NCBI RefSeq assembly: GCF_009738225.1
Contig: NZ_CP018188.1
Coordinates: 124,001 to 188,000 of the forward strand
Length of the DNA stretch: 64,000 nucleotides
Direction: 5' to 3'
Source of the DNA: Streptococcus salivarius
GTDB taxonomy: Bacteria; Bacillota; Bacilli; Lactobacillales; Streptococcaceae
The number at the start of each line of letters is the position of its first letter. Position 1 is the first letter of the stretch. Positions 26,953 to 34,610 of the stretch are shown here, piece after piece. The position numbers were made by a program, and so were the translations under genes. A model generated the notes under the pieces. It was given only the letters and a program-made list of their open reading frames with translations. It was not told the DNA's origin and ran no database searches.

Positions 26953-27111
26953 ATGACTAAACATAGCTATGTTACGAAATTTAAGCGTAAAGACGAAACC
27001 GTCTTTACGAAAAGGTTTTTAGCTTCAGATTTATTTGAGGCTGATGAACATGCGCTAGAGTATGCCACTAAGCGAGATATTCTCTATCTCGACTTAGGGC
27101 ATGCAGGATAG
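26953..27111 (+). CDS. Conserved small protein, 52 aa
   Basis: GAAGGAGAAA stands just before ATG 26953. The protein (MTKHSYVTKFKRKDETVF start, HALEYATKRDILYLDLGH middle) is charged, without membrane segment or known motif. A decayed copy of its second half is at 6855-6935. Its ribosome site contains GGAGAAA, the exact complement of the loops of the candidate RNA at 32484-32756. Function unknown. Confidence 0.65.
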   Translation: MTKHSYVTKFKRKDETVFTKRFLASDLFEADEHALEYATKRDILYLDLGHAG

Positions 27112-27127
27112 TAGTCAGTAGAAAGTA

Positions 27128-27153
27128 GAAGCTGGGACAAAAGTCCTAGCTTC
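27128..27153 (+). terminator. Hairpin after the 52-aa gene
   Basis: GAAGCTGGGAC and GTCCTAGCTTC form a nearly perfect 11-bp stem with an AAAA loop between the 52-aa gene and the convergent hydrolase gene. The T tract is poor. Confidence 0.5.
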
Positions 27154-27184
27154 TCAATACATTCCTCTTTTAATTAATTTATCT

Positions 27185-27967
27185 CTACAATTCTCTAATA
27201 AGGGCTGCAATTTTTTTCGATTCTGACCACTGTAGATAGTGGTGGCTCCCACCTAGAATGAGTTTTGTATTAGAATTCCAATATTCTGAATCTCTATACT
27301 CTTTTTCTCTGTACGCCTGACAAAATACGAAAACAGGAATATTATCTGCTAAGGACAAACTATCAAAATCTTCAGAAGTAATATTTACAGATATCTGAAA
27401 TCCAGGAACTTGATTTTCCAATTCTAAGCCCTTTTCTTCCATCAATTCCCAAATCAGTCTATCAGTTTCAGGTTCAAATGTTGCTTGAGTTAGTCCCTTA
27501 AAATAATTTTCCGGACCACATTCTTCGATCATTCTCATTTGCTCTTCCATTTTTGGATAAGGATTTTTTGAAAAATCAGCAAACATTACATTTTTTGTTG
27601 TTGGTTCAATTGCTATCAAAGCTTGACACTTAATTGGTTTACTCATTAACTTTAAAGCCAAAACACCACTTAAACTATGAACACAAAGTATATAATTGGA
27701 AATTTCCAATCCTTTCAGGATTTCGTATACCGCTTCAACAAGATTATCCAAATTAATTCCTGTTTGATTATGAATCGGACTCCTACCTGTATTCGGAAAA
27801 TCAATCGTAAGGTAACCTATTGAGGAAGGAAGTTTTTCAAGTATTGGTAGAAAATTTTCATAACTCGGTATCAAACCAGCACCATTTAAACAAACTAGTA
27901 CTTTATTTCGCTTTTTATAAGTAACAGAGAAACAACCAATCTTTGTAGTTACTTCAAATCGGTTCAT
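27185..27967 (-). CDS. Alpha/beta hydrolase
   Basis: 260 residues, start at the ATG complementary to 27965-27967 (MNRFEVTTKIG); a TTG 13 codons upstream is an alternative. The nucleophile elbow is CVHSLSG, with Ser after His. The oxyanion region is CLNGAGLIPS and the likely catalytic His is in GGSHHYLQW near the C-terminus. Substrate unknown. It is on the minus strand, convergent with the 52-aa gene. Confidence 0.85.
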   Translation of the reverse strand: MNRFEVTTKIGCFSVTYKKRNKVLVCLNGAGLIPSYENFLPILEKLPSSIGYLTIDFPNTGRSPIHNQTGINLDNLVEAVYEILKGLEISNYILCVHSLSGVLALKLMSKPIKCQALIAIEPTTKNVMFADFSKNPYPKMEEQMRMIEECGPENYFKGLTQATFEPETDRLIWELMEEKGLELENQVPGFQISVNITSEDFDSLSLADNIPVFVFCQAYREKEYRDSEYWNSNTKLILGGSHHYLQWSESKKIAALIREL

Positions 27968-28042
27968 ATCAAAACAACTCTTTCTATACAACAATTCAAT
28001 TAACAACCTTACGTTTTATTTTATCACGTTCAGAGGATTTTC

Positions 28043-28299
28043 TCAAAAGCTCTTTTTTGCTAGAAACTGCTCCAAATCCTTTGCAGACTGGTATATGACA
28101 GCTGCTGTTTGATCCTTTTCAAGGTGGGGTCGATATCATTAATAGTAGCGATTAAAACTGTATAGTGAATGATATCAGCCAGTTCTTTGGCCTCTTCCTC
28201 ATTTGAATCCCGAAGCCCCTCTTTTTGTCCAGAATGTCCATTTAAGACCTCAGCTACTTTACCAACCTCTTCGACGAGTTTGATATACAGCCCTTCCAC
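28043..28299 (-). pseudogene. Truncated, frameshifted MazG-like pyrophosphohydrolase
   Basis: The frame KLVEEVGKVAEVLNG, followed by EEEAKELADIIHYTVLIA, is the MazG-type metal-binding helix pair that hydrolyses nucleoside triphosphates. The N-terminus is missing because the gene is fused back-to-back with an ASCH fragment at 28291. Near 28125 the frame shifts; the natural end (EKDQTAAVIYQSAKDLEQF) is in another frame and stops at 28043. Confidence 0.72.
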
Positions 28300-28559
28300 A
28301 AGAAGGGACCTTTGATATCATTTTAGATAGCCAAGATCAGGCTGTCTGCATTGTCGAAATAACAAAGGTTTCTGTTCAGCCTTTTCATCAAGTGTCAGCT
28401 GACCATGCCTTCAAGGAAGGGGAAGGTGACAAATCCCTAGCCTATTGGCGTCAGGTTCATGAGGCCTGTTTCTCCGAGTGGCTGAGAGAGGCAGGAATGA
28501 CTTTTACACCTAACAGCAAGGTTGTTTTAGAAGAATTTCGCAAGGTTTATCCATTATAG
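28291..28559 (+). pseudogene. C-terminal fragment of an ASCH gene (duplicate of 6277-6717)
   Basis: The stretch reads LPQEGTFDIILDSQDQAVC and runs to EEFRKVYPL and TAG at 28557-28559. It matches the last 88 or so residues of the intact ASCH protein at 6277-6717 with scattered substitutions. There is no 5' part. It marks the left edge of the duplicate small-gene block. Confidence 0.85.
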
Positions 28560-28697
28560 AACATGAGAGTAGGGCTGTAAAAGCTGATGAAATCAGCGTA
28601 GTAGAGCCCACTCAACCACTGCGTCTTGCTCGACAATCCAAAGACAATTGAGAGGCTAGGATTTTGTCCCAGCCTCTTTTTAAAGGGGATATTCGAG
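28560..28697 (+). other. Conserved streptococcal spacer with terminator
   Basis: No gene. The spacer (GGGCTGTAAAAGCTGATGAA region) is of a kind I recall as repeated in streptococcal chromosomes. It ends in a terminator: GAGGCT at 28651-28656 pairs with AGCCTC at 28670-28675, followed by T5. Confidence 0.6.
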
Positions 28698-28958
28698 ATG
28701 CGTTTTATTTCTAAAAGTGACAGAGATTTGGCTTTTGAACAGGCTCTCTTGAGATATGATATCATAAAAAAAGGGCTACTTAAGATTTCGAAAGAAGAGC
28801 TGTCATCGGCACAAGAGACAACTCTAGAAGAGTTAGATGAAATGTCTGGAGTTGTTAAGCAACTAACGTGTGGGGAAGCAGTTGCAGATTTAATTGCCTA
28901 TGCTTTCCTAGATGATATGGAGTTAAATTGGGAATTTTCCCAAGCTAGTGACTCCTAA
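28698..28958 (+). CDS. Conserved small protein, 86 aa
   Basis: ATG 28698 follows AAAGGGGAT; an in-frame upstream extension to 28626 runs through the terminator and is unlikely. The protein (MRFISKSDRDLAFEQALL start, CGEAVADLIAYAFLDD near the end) is acidic and helical, without known motif. A frameshifted copy with an internal deletion is at 6988-7163. It precedes the 60-aa gene in the same order as in the first block. Confidence 0.7.
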   Translation: MRFISKSDRDLAFEQALLRYDIIKKGLLKISKEELSSAQETTLEELDEMSGVVKQLTCGEAVADLIAYAFLDDMELNWEFSQASDS

Positions 28959-28970
28959 TAGTAGAAATTA

Positions 28971-29008
28971 AAAAGGCACTTAAAGTTTTTTAACTTTGAG
29001 TGCCTTTT
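28971..29008 (+). terminator. Terminator after the 86-aa gene
   Basis: The stem AAGGCACTTAAAGTT / AACTTTGAGTGCCTT is followed by T7. In the first block this same terminator is interrupted by the IS at 7217-9010. Confidence 0.88.
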
Positions 29009-29069
29009 TTTGTTACTTTTTTGTATCTTTTACGAATAGATATATTGTAGAAAATAGGAGGTATATAAA

Positions 29070-29252
29070 ATGATGACTTATGATGAAGTAATGGAAGCGA
29101 TAGAAAGAGGGTTTATCAAGGGCGATAAGATCAGTATTGTCCGACGAAATGGGAAAATCCATGATTATGTCTTGCCAGGAGAGAAAGTAGAACCTGGAGA
29201 AATGGTGACAGAAGAGGACGTAGAAACTGTACTTGAAGAGTTGAGGGAATAG
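29070..29252 (+). CDS. Conserved small protein, 60 aa (paralogue of 9086)
   Basis: Same ribosome site (GGAGG), same double ATG and nearly the same protein as 9086-9271, differing mainly in the last 15 residues. No known domain. The presence of two near-identical copies 20 kb apart, both intact, suggests recent duplication and possibly continued use. Confidence 0.72.
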   Translation: MMTYDEVMEAIERGFIKGDKISIVRRNGKIHDYVLPGEKVEPGEMVTEEDVETVLEELRE

Positions 29253-29548
29253 GATGAGAGAGAGTTTTTATTTGAGAAATAGATTGATTTATCTTTAGTT
29301 ATAATTCTATACAAAAATTGGTGATATTTTATGGAAGAGGTCAAATTTTATAGTATGTTGGAAAAGAAAGAGGAGAAGTGAGAACATGATATCACCTGAA
29401 TTCAACAGTCAACAAAATTGAGATTGAAGTAGTGACACATTAATTAGTGTCTCTACTTTTTTTAATTATGGAAGTGTTTTCGTGGTATAATATGGAAAAA
29501 GTGTAGTTTCATTATATTGAGACAATTTATAAGAAATGAGAGTTCATC
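29253..29548 (+). other. Intergenic region: terminator and promoter before the DUF262 gene
   Basis: A terminator at 29427-29458 (AAGTAG / CTACTT arms with inner GACAC / GTGTC, then T7) closes the left region. An extended -10 (TGG-TATAAT, hexamer 29486-29491) is placed for the DUF262 gene, giving a leader of about 50 bases. A 16-codon frame at 29330 is not supported. Confidence 0.6.
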
Positions 29549-31321
29549 ATGCGTAATGATATTCAGCCAAGTCTACAAACAGTAGAACAATATTTTTCTA
29601 AATCTGAATTTTATATTCCTAGCTACCAGAGACCGTATGCGTGGCAGGTGGCACAATGTGATCAGTTAATTGAAGACATCAATCAGCATATGGAAAACTT
29701 CGATAAAGATTCACAGGACAATTACTTCTTTGGAGCAGTACTGATTGCCCAAGAATCTGGTGAGGATCATGATGTTACACTAATTGATGGTCAACAAAGA
29801 ACAACTACCTTTATGTTGTTATTAAAAGCGTTGTTACTTAAAATTGAGAGTGAATTAGCTATCCAACCTCAAGACGATGCAGATGGTAGACGACTTATTA
29901 AGAGACTGAACGGATTAAAAGAACAAATTGCATCATTGCTGTTTAATATGTCTGAGGATGAACTAGATGATTTTGTTGATGGGCTATCATTCCCAACTGT
30001 TGAAATGATAAAGTACATTAATGATTCCATCTCAGAAAAATACGCTTTTGACATGCAGGCAATTCTACTTGGACGCAATTTTGAAGAAATAAAACAGAAT
30101 GTTCATCAAATATACCGTCGCCAAAAAGATAATCGCTATACGAACTTCTACAAAAATTTCCGATATTTCTACAATACTTGCAAAGAATTGAGTGTTATTA
30201 ATTGCATTAATTTTGCTAATCATTTTATAAAAAATTGCCAAGTCATCACCATTACAAGTTTTAATACTGACCAAGCTATTAATATTTTTAACTCTTTAAA
30301 TGGTACTGGTGTACCCTTGACTCCAATTGAAGTCATTGTTTCCAAAACAACTGCTAGTGCTGCAGATAGAAAAACATTTGAAAATAATTGGCAGGAGATA
30401 GTAGAATGGGCTGACAAGTCAAATCTTGATTTGAATACGTTGATGACACATTATATTTTCACTAAGCTATCGCAACAAAATGGTACAGACAGAAGGAATC
30501 CCGGAATACGCGCATTCTTTAATAAGAATAAGGAACTTCTTAATGATGATGTTGTCTTTACAGATGATTTGAAAAAGATACTCCATACTTATTTGCTTAC
30601 ATCAGAAACTTCGATTGGTAGAGTAGTCAGTCAGCTTAATGGTAATTTAAGGCCATTTGTGAGTAGCTATCTATTTTTCCGAGATGATAAGAGATATATT
30701 GAGTACCTGATGCGAATTGGTATCTTAATTGAATTATCAGAGTTATCATACAGTCATGGATTATTCAAAGGCTTTCTTGAGGAAATCAATTTGTTGTATA
30801 GTCAAGTCGATATATTTTCAACAGAGTCATTGATTGATAAGGTTCGAGAGCATATACGTTTGAATTTTGAATATGAAAATGTTAAACAAACACTTTTAGA
30901 GAGTGGAGTCTCAAATGCTCTTATTTATGTGAATGAGTACCTATTTGCAACCGAACATGCTATAAATCTAAAGCTTGACGGAAATATAGACATCGAACAT
31001 ATTATGCCAAAAAGTGGGATTAACAGAGAGCACATCATGCATGATATAGGTGTCGATGATCCGGATGAATTTCGTGAATATGCTGAGAAGTTAGGAAACA
31101 AGATTTTACTTGAAGCAGAAATAAATCGTGGTATTGGAGATGCCTGGTTTAGAACTAAGAAGGAAAATCATATCTCTAAGGGTAATGGATATATTGGTAG
31201 TAAGTTTCCAATAGCTCAGTCTCTCGTAACGTATACCAAAGATACTTGGACTAAAGAGGATATTGATTTAGCTACAGAGAAAGCAGCAAAACGAATAGCA
31301 GACTTTGTTTTTGAGCTATAA
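29549..31321 (+). CDS. DUF262/DUF1524 protein (GmrSD-like, probable anti-phage nuclease)
   Basis: 590 residues. The N-terminal DUF262 domain has YIPSYQRPYAW (residues 22-32) and LIDGQQRTTT (78-87), the latter a nucleotide-hydrolysis motif. The C-terminal DUF1524 HNH-type region has IDIEHIMPKSG near residue 481. Fused proteins of this kind include GmrSD type IV restriction enzymes that cut modified phage DNA, and related defence proteins. The target here is unknown. It has its own promoter and precedes a membrane protein gene by 78 bases. Confidence 0.85.
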   Translation: MRNDIQPSLQTVEQYFSKSEFYIPSYQRPYAWQVAQCDQLIEDINQHMENFDKDSQDNYFFGAVLIAQESGEDHDVTLIDGQQRTTTFMLLLKALLLKIESELAIQPQDDADGRRLIKRLNGLKEQIASLLFNMSEDELDDFVDGLSFPTVEMIKYINDSISEKYAFDMQAILLGRNFEEIKQNVHQIYRRQKDNRYTNFYKNFRYFYNTCKELSVINCINFANHFIKNCQVITITSFNTDQAINIFNSLNGTGVPLTPIEVIVSKTTASAADRKTFENNWQEIVEWADKSNLDLNTLMTHYIFTKLSQQNGTDRRNPGIRAFFNKNKELLNDDVVFTDDLKKILHTYLLTSETSIGRVVSQLNGNLRPFVSSYLFFRDDKRYIEYLMRIGILIELSELSYSHGLFKGFLEEINLLYSQVDIFSTESLIDKVREHIRLNFEYENVKQTLLESGVSNALIYVNEYLFATEHAINLKLDGNIDIEHIMPKSGINREHIMHDIGVDDPDEFREYAEKLGNKILLEAEINRGIGDAWFRTKKENHISKGNGYIGSKFPIAQSLVTYTKDTWTKEDIDLATEKAAKRIADFVFEL

Positions 31322-31399
31322 TTTTTAGTTCTAGTTATCCGAGAAAAGGATAATATTATTGTGTCAATAAAGTGATTACTTATAGAAAGTAGTAGTAAT

Positions 31400-32251
31400 A
31401 TGAGAATTAATATTGTTGAGAAAAATGAGGTAAAATTCTATGGTATAGAAAATCATGCGTCAGAATCAAGTGACTTTACCTCTTTTTGGAAAAACTATTA
31501 TAAGTATGTCGCTGCTGATTATAACGCACCAGTTGGATATATTTCGGCTCCAGATGAACATGGTGATTTTACATATTATACATGTATTGGTCATGTTCCT
31601 AAAAACTCTGATAGGTTTAAAGAAGTAATCCTTCCAAGTGGCAATTATGCTATCATTGAACTAATAGGCTCTGTCGAAAAAACAATTCCTAAAGCATGGG
31701 AGTTTGCTAAGGAGAATTTTGTAATAAAAAATAGTCCTAGTCTTGAAGTCTATAGTGTTGGGGATAGATTAAACAAGAAGTATCGTATGGAACTCTGGAT
31801 TCCTATTTCGGAAGTGTTACCAAACTTTAAGAAGAACACCAGTAAAATCGGTACTTTGAAAAGGAAGGTATCAGATTCAATTGAAGATACTATTGAATTT
31901 TCAAAGACTGATAATGGGAAAAAATTCCTAAAAGTTGGAGGAGCTATCCTTACGGTAGGTGCAGCAGCATTATTACTAGCTAAACAATTAGGTCATGACG
32001 CAAATAATGAGGAAGTCAGTGACAGTCAAAGTGATGAAAATATTTCCATTTCCGAAGTTACTGACAACGATGGTTCCAATTCTGAAGTTACTGACAACGA
32101 TGATTCTAATTTGGTTGTGACACATGACTATCCAGATGTAAGAAAGTCTCCAATAGTACATACTGTCCATAGAGGGGAAACAACTTTTATTCGTGGTGGC
32201 ACAGATGAAGAGAAACAAAGATTTAGAGAAGAGAATAATTTGGATTTCTAA
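31400..32251 (+). CDS. GyrI-like effector-binding domain protein with a membrane segment
   Basis: 283 residues. Residues 1-150 resemble a GyrI/AraC effector-binding domain (FTYYTCIGHVP, LPSGNYAIIELIG, KYRMELWIPI). A hydrophobic stretch follows near residues 180-195 (VGGAILTVGAAALLLA), then an acidic Ser/Asp/Asn tail with two exact-length 30-base repeats (32051-32110), and a charged end (TVHRGETTFIRGG). No DNA-binding domain is present. The combination is unusual. It may act with the DUF262 protein or sense a small ligand at the membrane; both are inference. Confidence 0.6.
   Translation: MRINIVEKNEVKFYGIENHASESSDFTSFWKNYYKYVAADYNAPVGYISAPDEHGDFTYYTCIGHVPKNSDRFKEVILPSGNYAIIELIGSVEKTIPKAWEFAKENFVIKNSPSLEVYSVGDRLNKKYRMELWIPISEVLPNFKKNTSKIGTLKRKVSDSIEDTIEFSKTDNGKKFLKVGGAILTVGAAALLLAKQLGHDANNEEVSDSQSDENISISEVTDNDGSNSEVTDNDDSNLVVTHDYPDVRKSPIVHTVHRGETTFIRGGTDEEKQRFREENNLDF
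32051..32110 (+). repeat. Two 30-base tandem repeats inside the GyrI-like gene
   Basis: Two consecutive copies encode SEVTDNDGSN and SEVTDNDDSN. They lie in the acidic linker after the membrane segment and can vary in number by slippage. Confidence 0.8.
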
Positions 32252-32283
32252 CACAACGGTTCTAGTAAATACGTTGTGTTAGA
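32247..32283 (+). terminator. Hairpin overlapping the GyrI-like gene stop codon
   Basis: TCTAACACAACG and CGTTGTGTTAGA form a perfect 12-bp stem with a 13-base loop; the stop codon TAA is inside the left arm. A T-rich tract begins about 20 bases later, so termination may be inefficient. Confidence 0.6.
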
Positions 32284-32345
32284 AATATAGTTTCTTTGAA
32301 TTTTTTTTGGTGTTTTTCTGACATTTGGACATCTTATTTGGTTAG

Positions 32346-32380
32346 ATGATATCCTACACAAAATGTGTCAATGATATCAT
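32346..32380. repeat. Nested inverted repeat before the RNA and conjugation genes
   Basis: The outer arms ATGATATC / GATATCAT (8 bp) enclose the inner arms ACACA / TGTGT. The symmetry fits an operator or a conjugation-related DNA site. No relaxase is in the window to support an origin of transfer. Confidence 0.5.
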
Positions 32381-32448
32381 ACTGACATCAAGATAATTAT
32401 AGGAGATTGAAAAGAAATAAAAAAACTGAAATAAAGGGTCCTCTGAGC

Positions 32449-32477
32449 TTCGCATACAAGACCTGTTATGATATACT
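32449..32477 (+). promoter_or_regulatory. Promoter of the hairpin-array RNA
   Basis: TTCGCA at 32449-32454, 17 bases, then TATACT at 32472-32477 with an extended TGA before it. The start point would be near 32484, at the foot of the first hairpin. Confidence 0.5.
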
Positions 32478-32483
32478 TATATC

Positions 32484-32756
32484 AAGGTTAAGGAATGAGG
32501 TTTCTCCCCTCGCCTTAACCCGACCATTGTTGTTGTAAGGTTAGACGAGATTTCTCCTCTCGCATCTAACATAATCTATTAAGTTCTATTAGTTATGAAT
32601 CAGGGACCTCCCCCAAAGCATAACTATCCTTTCTGTTTTTAGTGTTATGAGGTTTCTCCCCTCGCTGTTAAACTAAAAATAGTCATTGTTTTTCTTCTCC
32701 AGAGAAATTTCTCTTGGGAAGAGAGGTAGTCCATTAAGGGCTGCCTCTTTTTTGTT
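32484..32756 (+). ncRNA. Candidate structured RNA with repeated UUUCUCC loops
   Basis: About 270 bases without a supported gene. Hairpin 1 (32486-32520) has outer stem GGTTAAGG / CCTTAACC. Hairpin 2 (32540-32570) has GTTAGA / TCTAAC. Hairpin 4 (32636-32679) has TTTTTAGT / ACTAAAAA. Each closes an inner stem GAGG/CCTC (GAGA/TCTC in hairpin 2) around the identical loop TTTCTCC. Hairpin 3 (32591-32625) has AGTTATG / CATAACT and loop ACCTC. A palindrome (GAGAAATTTCTC) and a terminator (32722-32754, then T6) follow. Different outer stems with a conserved loop indicate selection on the loop, which is complementary to GGAGAAA-type ribosome sites. It could be a regulatory RNA or an attenuated leader of the conjugation operon. 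Confidence 0.6.
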
Positions 32757-32865
32757 GTCAACAGAAACTTATTTTGAATAGAAAAAACCATCGGAACTAC
32801 AGGAAGTCCCAATGGTTACAACAACAATATTTTCAAAAAACAATGACGTTTCAAGAAAAAGAAGA

Positions 32866-32957
32866 TATGGAGAAGAAGGAGAAAAGCAACCTCTCCATAA
32901 AATTCCCCGAAGGGAAAAACAATGACTGTGTTTAGTAGTACTCCTAAACACATTTTT
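32866..32957 (+). other. Two further hairpins before the conjugation operon
   Basis: TATGGAGA / TCTCCATA (32866-32899) encloses an 18-base loop containing GGAGAAA (32878-32884), the exact complement of the UUUCUCC loops upstream. TGTGTTTAG / CTAAACACA (32927-32952) followed by T5 is terminator-like. A 22-codon frame from ATG 32867 exists but has only a weak ribosome site. Confidence 0.55.
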
Positions 32958-33022
32958 AGTATAGCTTATTGATAGGGTTATTTCAATGCTAGGAAACCAG
33001 AATAAGCTCGAAAGTCAACCTA

Positions 33023-33040
33023 TGTCACTAGGTTGCGACA
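33023..33040 (+). repeat. TGTCAC-N-GTGAC-type motif (copy 1)
   Basis: TGTCACTAGGTTGCGACA, an imperfect inverted repeat, lies just before the first conjugation gene. Related copies are at 36961-36978 (TGTCACTAGGTTGTGACT) and 41399-41414 (TGTCACTGGGTTACGA), each in a gap between conjugation genes. Confidence 0.65.
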
Positions 33041-33068
33041 CCAATATAAAATAGCCTATCATGGCTTC

Positions 33069-34166
33069 ATGGTAGAATTTAAAGATTATGAAAATACACA
33101 AGGGCTCGAAGAGCTAGAAGGTTGGCGGTATTTTCCGATTAGAGCAGCAAATAGGATTAAGTCCTTCTGGGAGAGCAACAGCGTTCTCTCTTACTTGAGG
33201 CGACATCGGTTAAAACGAACGATGATTATTAGTTATGCATTACTGGGAACAATGGTATGGACAGCTACATCTGCTTATTTCTCTCCAACCCGAGTTACTT
33301 ACTTAGAGTCACAACTGCAGGCAACACAATCATTTGGTAATGGCCTTGGAAGTATCACAGCAACTTCTATGACTTACTCTTCGTCAAATGGATTAGTCGT
33401 TATGGAATTGACAACATCAGATGCTACGAGTGCTATCAAAAAAGGGATTAATACTGAAAATCTTGATTGGCAGGTTTTCTTGCCAAGTAGTGTTAAGAAT
33501 CCTGAAGCAGTGACCTTAGAAGTCATTCCGTTAACCGGAGATAAGGTGTATCTAGTCATGCGTAATGTGCCTTCAGATTATACGCTCATGGTTATTCGTG
33601 CGACAAATAAGACACCGAACTCAAACAGTCTCAAGATTGACGTTCAAGAATACAATGATTACTTATCATCTAGTTCTAATGACGCTTCAGTCTCTAAGCA
33701 GAATAAACAAAAAGATAAGGAAGGGAATAAGAACTATGTTGATTTCTTTGTAACTCCTCAAAATGAACTCTTAAAAAACAAATATGTCAAGAATTTGTCT
33801 CGTGAGAAGTTTGCCCTCAATATTTTTGAAGAGGAGTTGAAATATCAAAAAGATCAACGAAAAGAACTCTTGGCTTCTGCAAAAACACTTGATGACAGTG
33901 TCAAGGAAGATACTAAGACATTGGAGCAGTTGAAGCGTGAGTCAGAATACTTGGTCGGTAACGAGTTAACCGATAAGCAGAGTGATATGGAAGCAATCGA
34001 GAAAAGTATGGACTCTAAAGAGAAGGACGGAGCGAAAGCGCGTGAAAATGCTGCTTATGTTCAGACAATCATTGAACAGATTGAAAAAAATATCAAAGCA
34101 GTTAAGAATGGTACTTACAAGTTTAATTCACCAGTACGCTCAGTAAAACAAGATATTGGGGAATAA
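33069..34166 (+). CDS. Conjugation-operon membrane protein with coiled coil
   Basis: 365 residues from ATG 33069; a TTG at 33033 would add 12 residues, and neither has a good ribosome site. One membrane helix lies near residues 57-75 (MIISYALLGTMVWTATSAYF), then an extracytoplasmic domain of about 140 residues, a charged Ser/Asn/Lys linker and a long C-terminal coiled coil (EEELKYQKDQRKELL onward). It is the first gene of the transfer operon. The family was not recognised; a structural role in the secretion channel is likely. Confidence 0.65.
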   Translation: MVEFKDYENTQGLEELEGWRYFPIRAANRIKSFWESNSVLSYLRRHRLKRTMIISYALLGTMVWTATSAYFSPTRVTYLESQLQATQSFGNGLGSITATSMTYSSSNGLVVMELTTSDATSAIKKGINTENLDWQVFLPSSVKNPEAVTLEVIPLTGDKVYLVMRNVPSDYTLMVIRATNKTPNSNSLKIDVQEYNDYLSSSSNDASVSKQNKQKDKEGNKNYVDFFVTPQNELLKNKYVKNLSREKFALNIFEEELKYQKDQRKELLASAKTLDDSVKEDTKTLEQLKRESEYLVGNELTDKQSDMEAIEKSMDSKEKDGAKARENAAYVQTIIEQIEKNIKAVKNGTYKFNSPVRSVKQDIGE

Positions 34167-34201
34167 ATATAAAAAGGAAAGAAAGGACTTTATTAACGAT
34201 T

Positions 34202-34600
34202 ATGACAATTGACGAACAACGCTATTTACTTAACCAGGACTGCCTATTGATGAAATATCAGCGAGGTAACGCTATGAATGAACCCCTTCAAATTTTTAGA
34301 GGGAAATGGGCAGACGGTTTAGAACGCCTACATCAAATCATTGATAAAGAAGTTGGTTGGAAGAACTTTCGTAGTTTTGTCTCAAGTAACGTACATCATG
34401 ACTCTGAAACATCCATTGAGGTAGTTAAGACACACTTAAACCAATGCCGTACTGAATGTACGGACCTTTTGGATATTGATTTTGGAGAGAAAGGTTCTAT
34501 TTGTATTCAGAGGGATCAAGTGGAGCTTTTGACTGAGAAATTCCGTTATTTCCTTTATTTTGAAAGTAATATTCAACCAATGATGGATATTGACTTCTAG
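34202..34600 (+). CDS. Small soluble protein of the transfer operon
   Basis: 132 residues, ATG 34202 with AAAGGA upstream. No membrane helix, signal peptide or familiar motif; contents include WADGLERLHQIIDKEVGW and a Cys pair. It ends ten bases before the next gene. Function unknown; its place between two membrane proteins of the secretion system suggests a cytoplasmic accessory or regulator. Confidence 0.65.
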   Translation: MTIDEQRYLLNQDCLLMKYQRGNAMNEPLQIFRGKWADGLERLHQIIDKEVGWKNFRSFVSSNVHHDSETSIEVVKTHLNQCRTECTDLLDIDFGEKGSICIQRDQVELLTEKFRYFLYFESNIQPMMDIDF

Positions 34601-34610
34601 GAGGTACTGG

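Noticed and set aside
32346..32380. Naming the nested inverted repeat an origin of transfer
   Set aside because: No relaxase is in the window and no known nick sequence was recognised; kept only as a repeat.
32490..32670. Repeated AGGTTTCTCCCCTCGC taken as a CRISPR-like array
   Set aside because: Spacing is irregular, the repeats are short and each lies inside its own hairpin with different flanking stems; there are no spacers or cas genes.
33033..33068. TTG start for the first transfer gene
   Set aside because: The TTG lies inside the TGTCAC repeat and lacks a ribosome site; ATG 33069 is preferred, although it too has a poor site.
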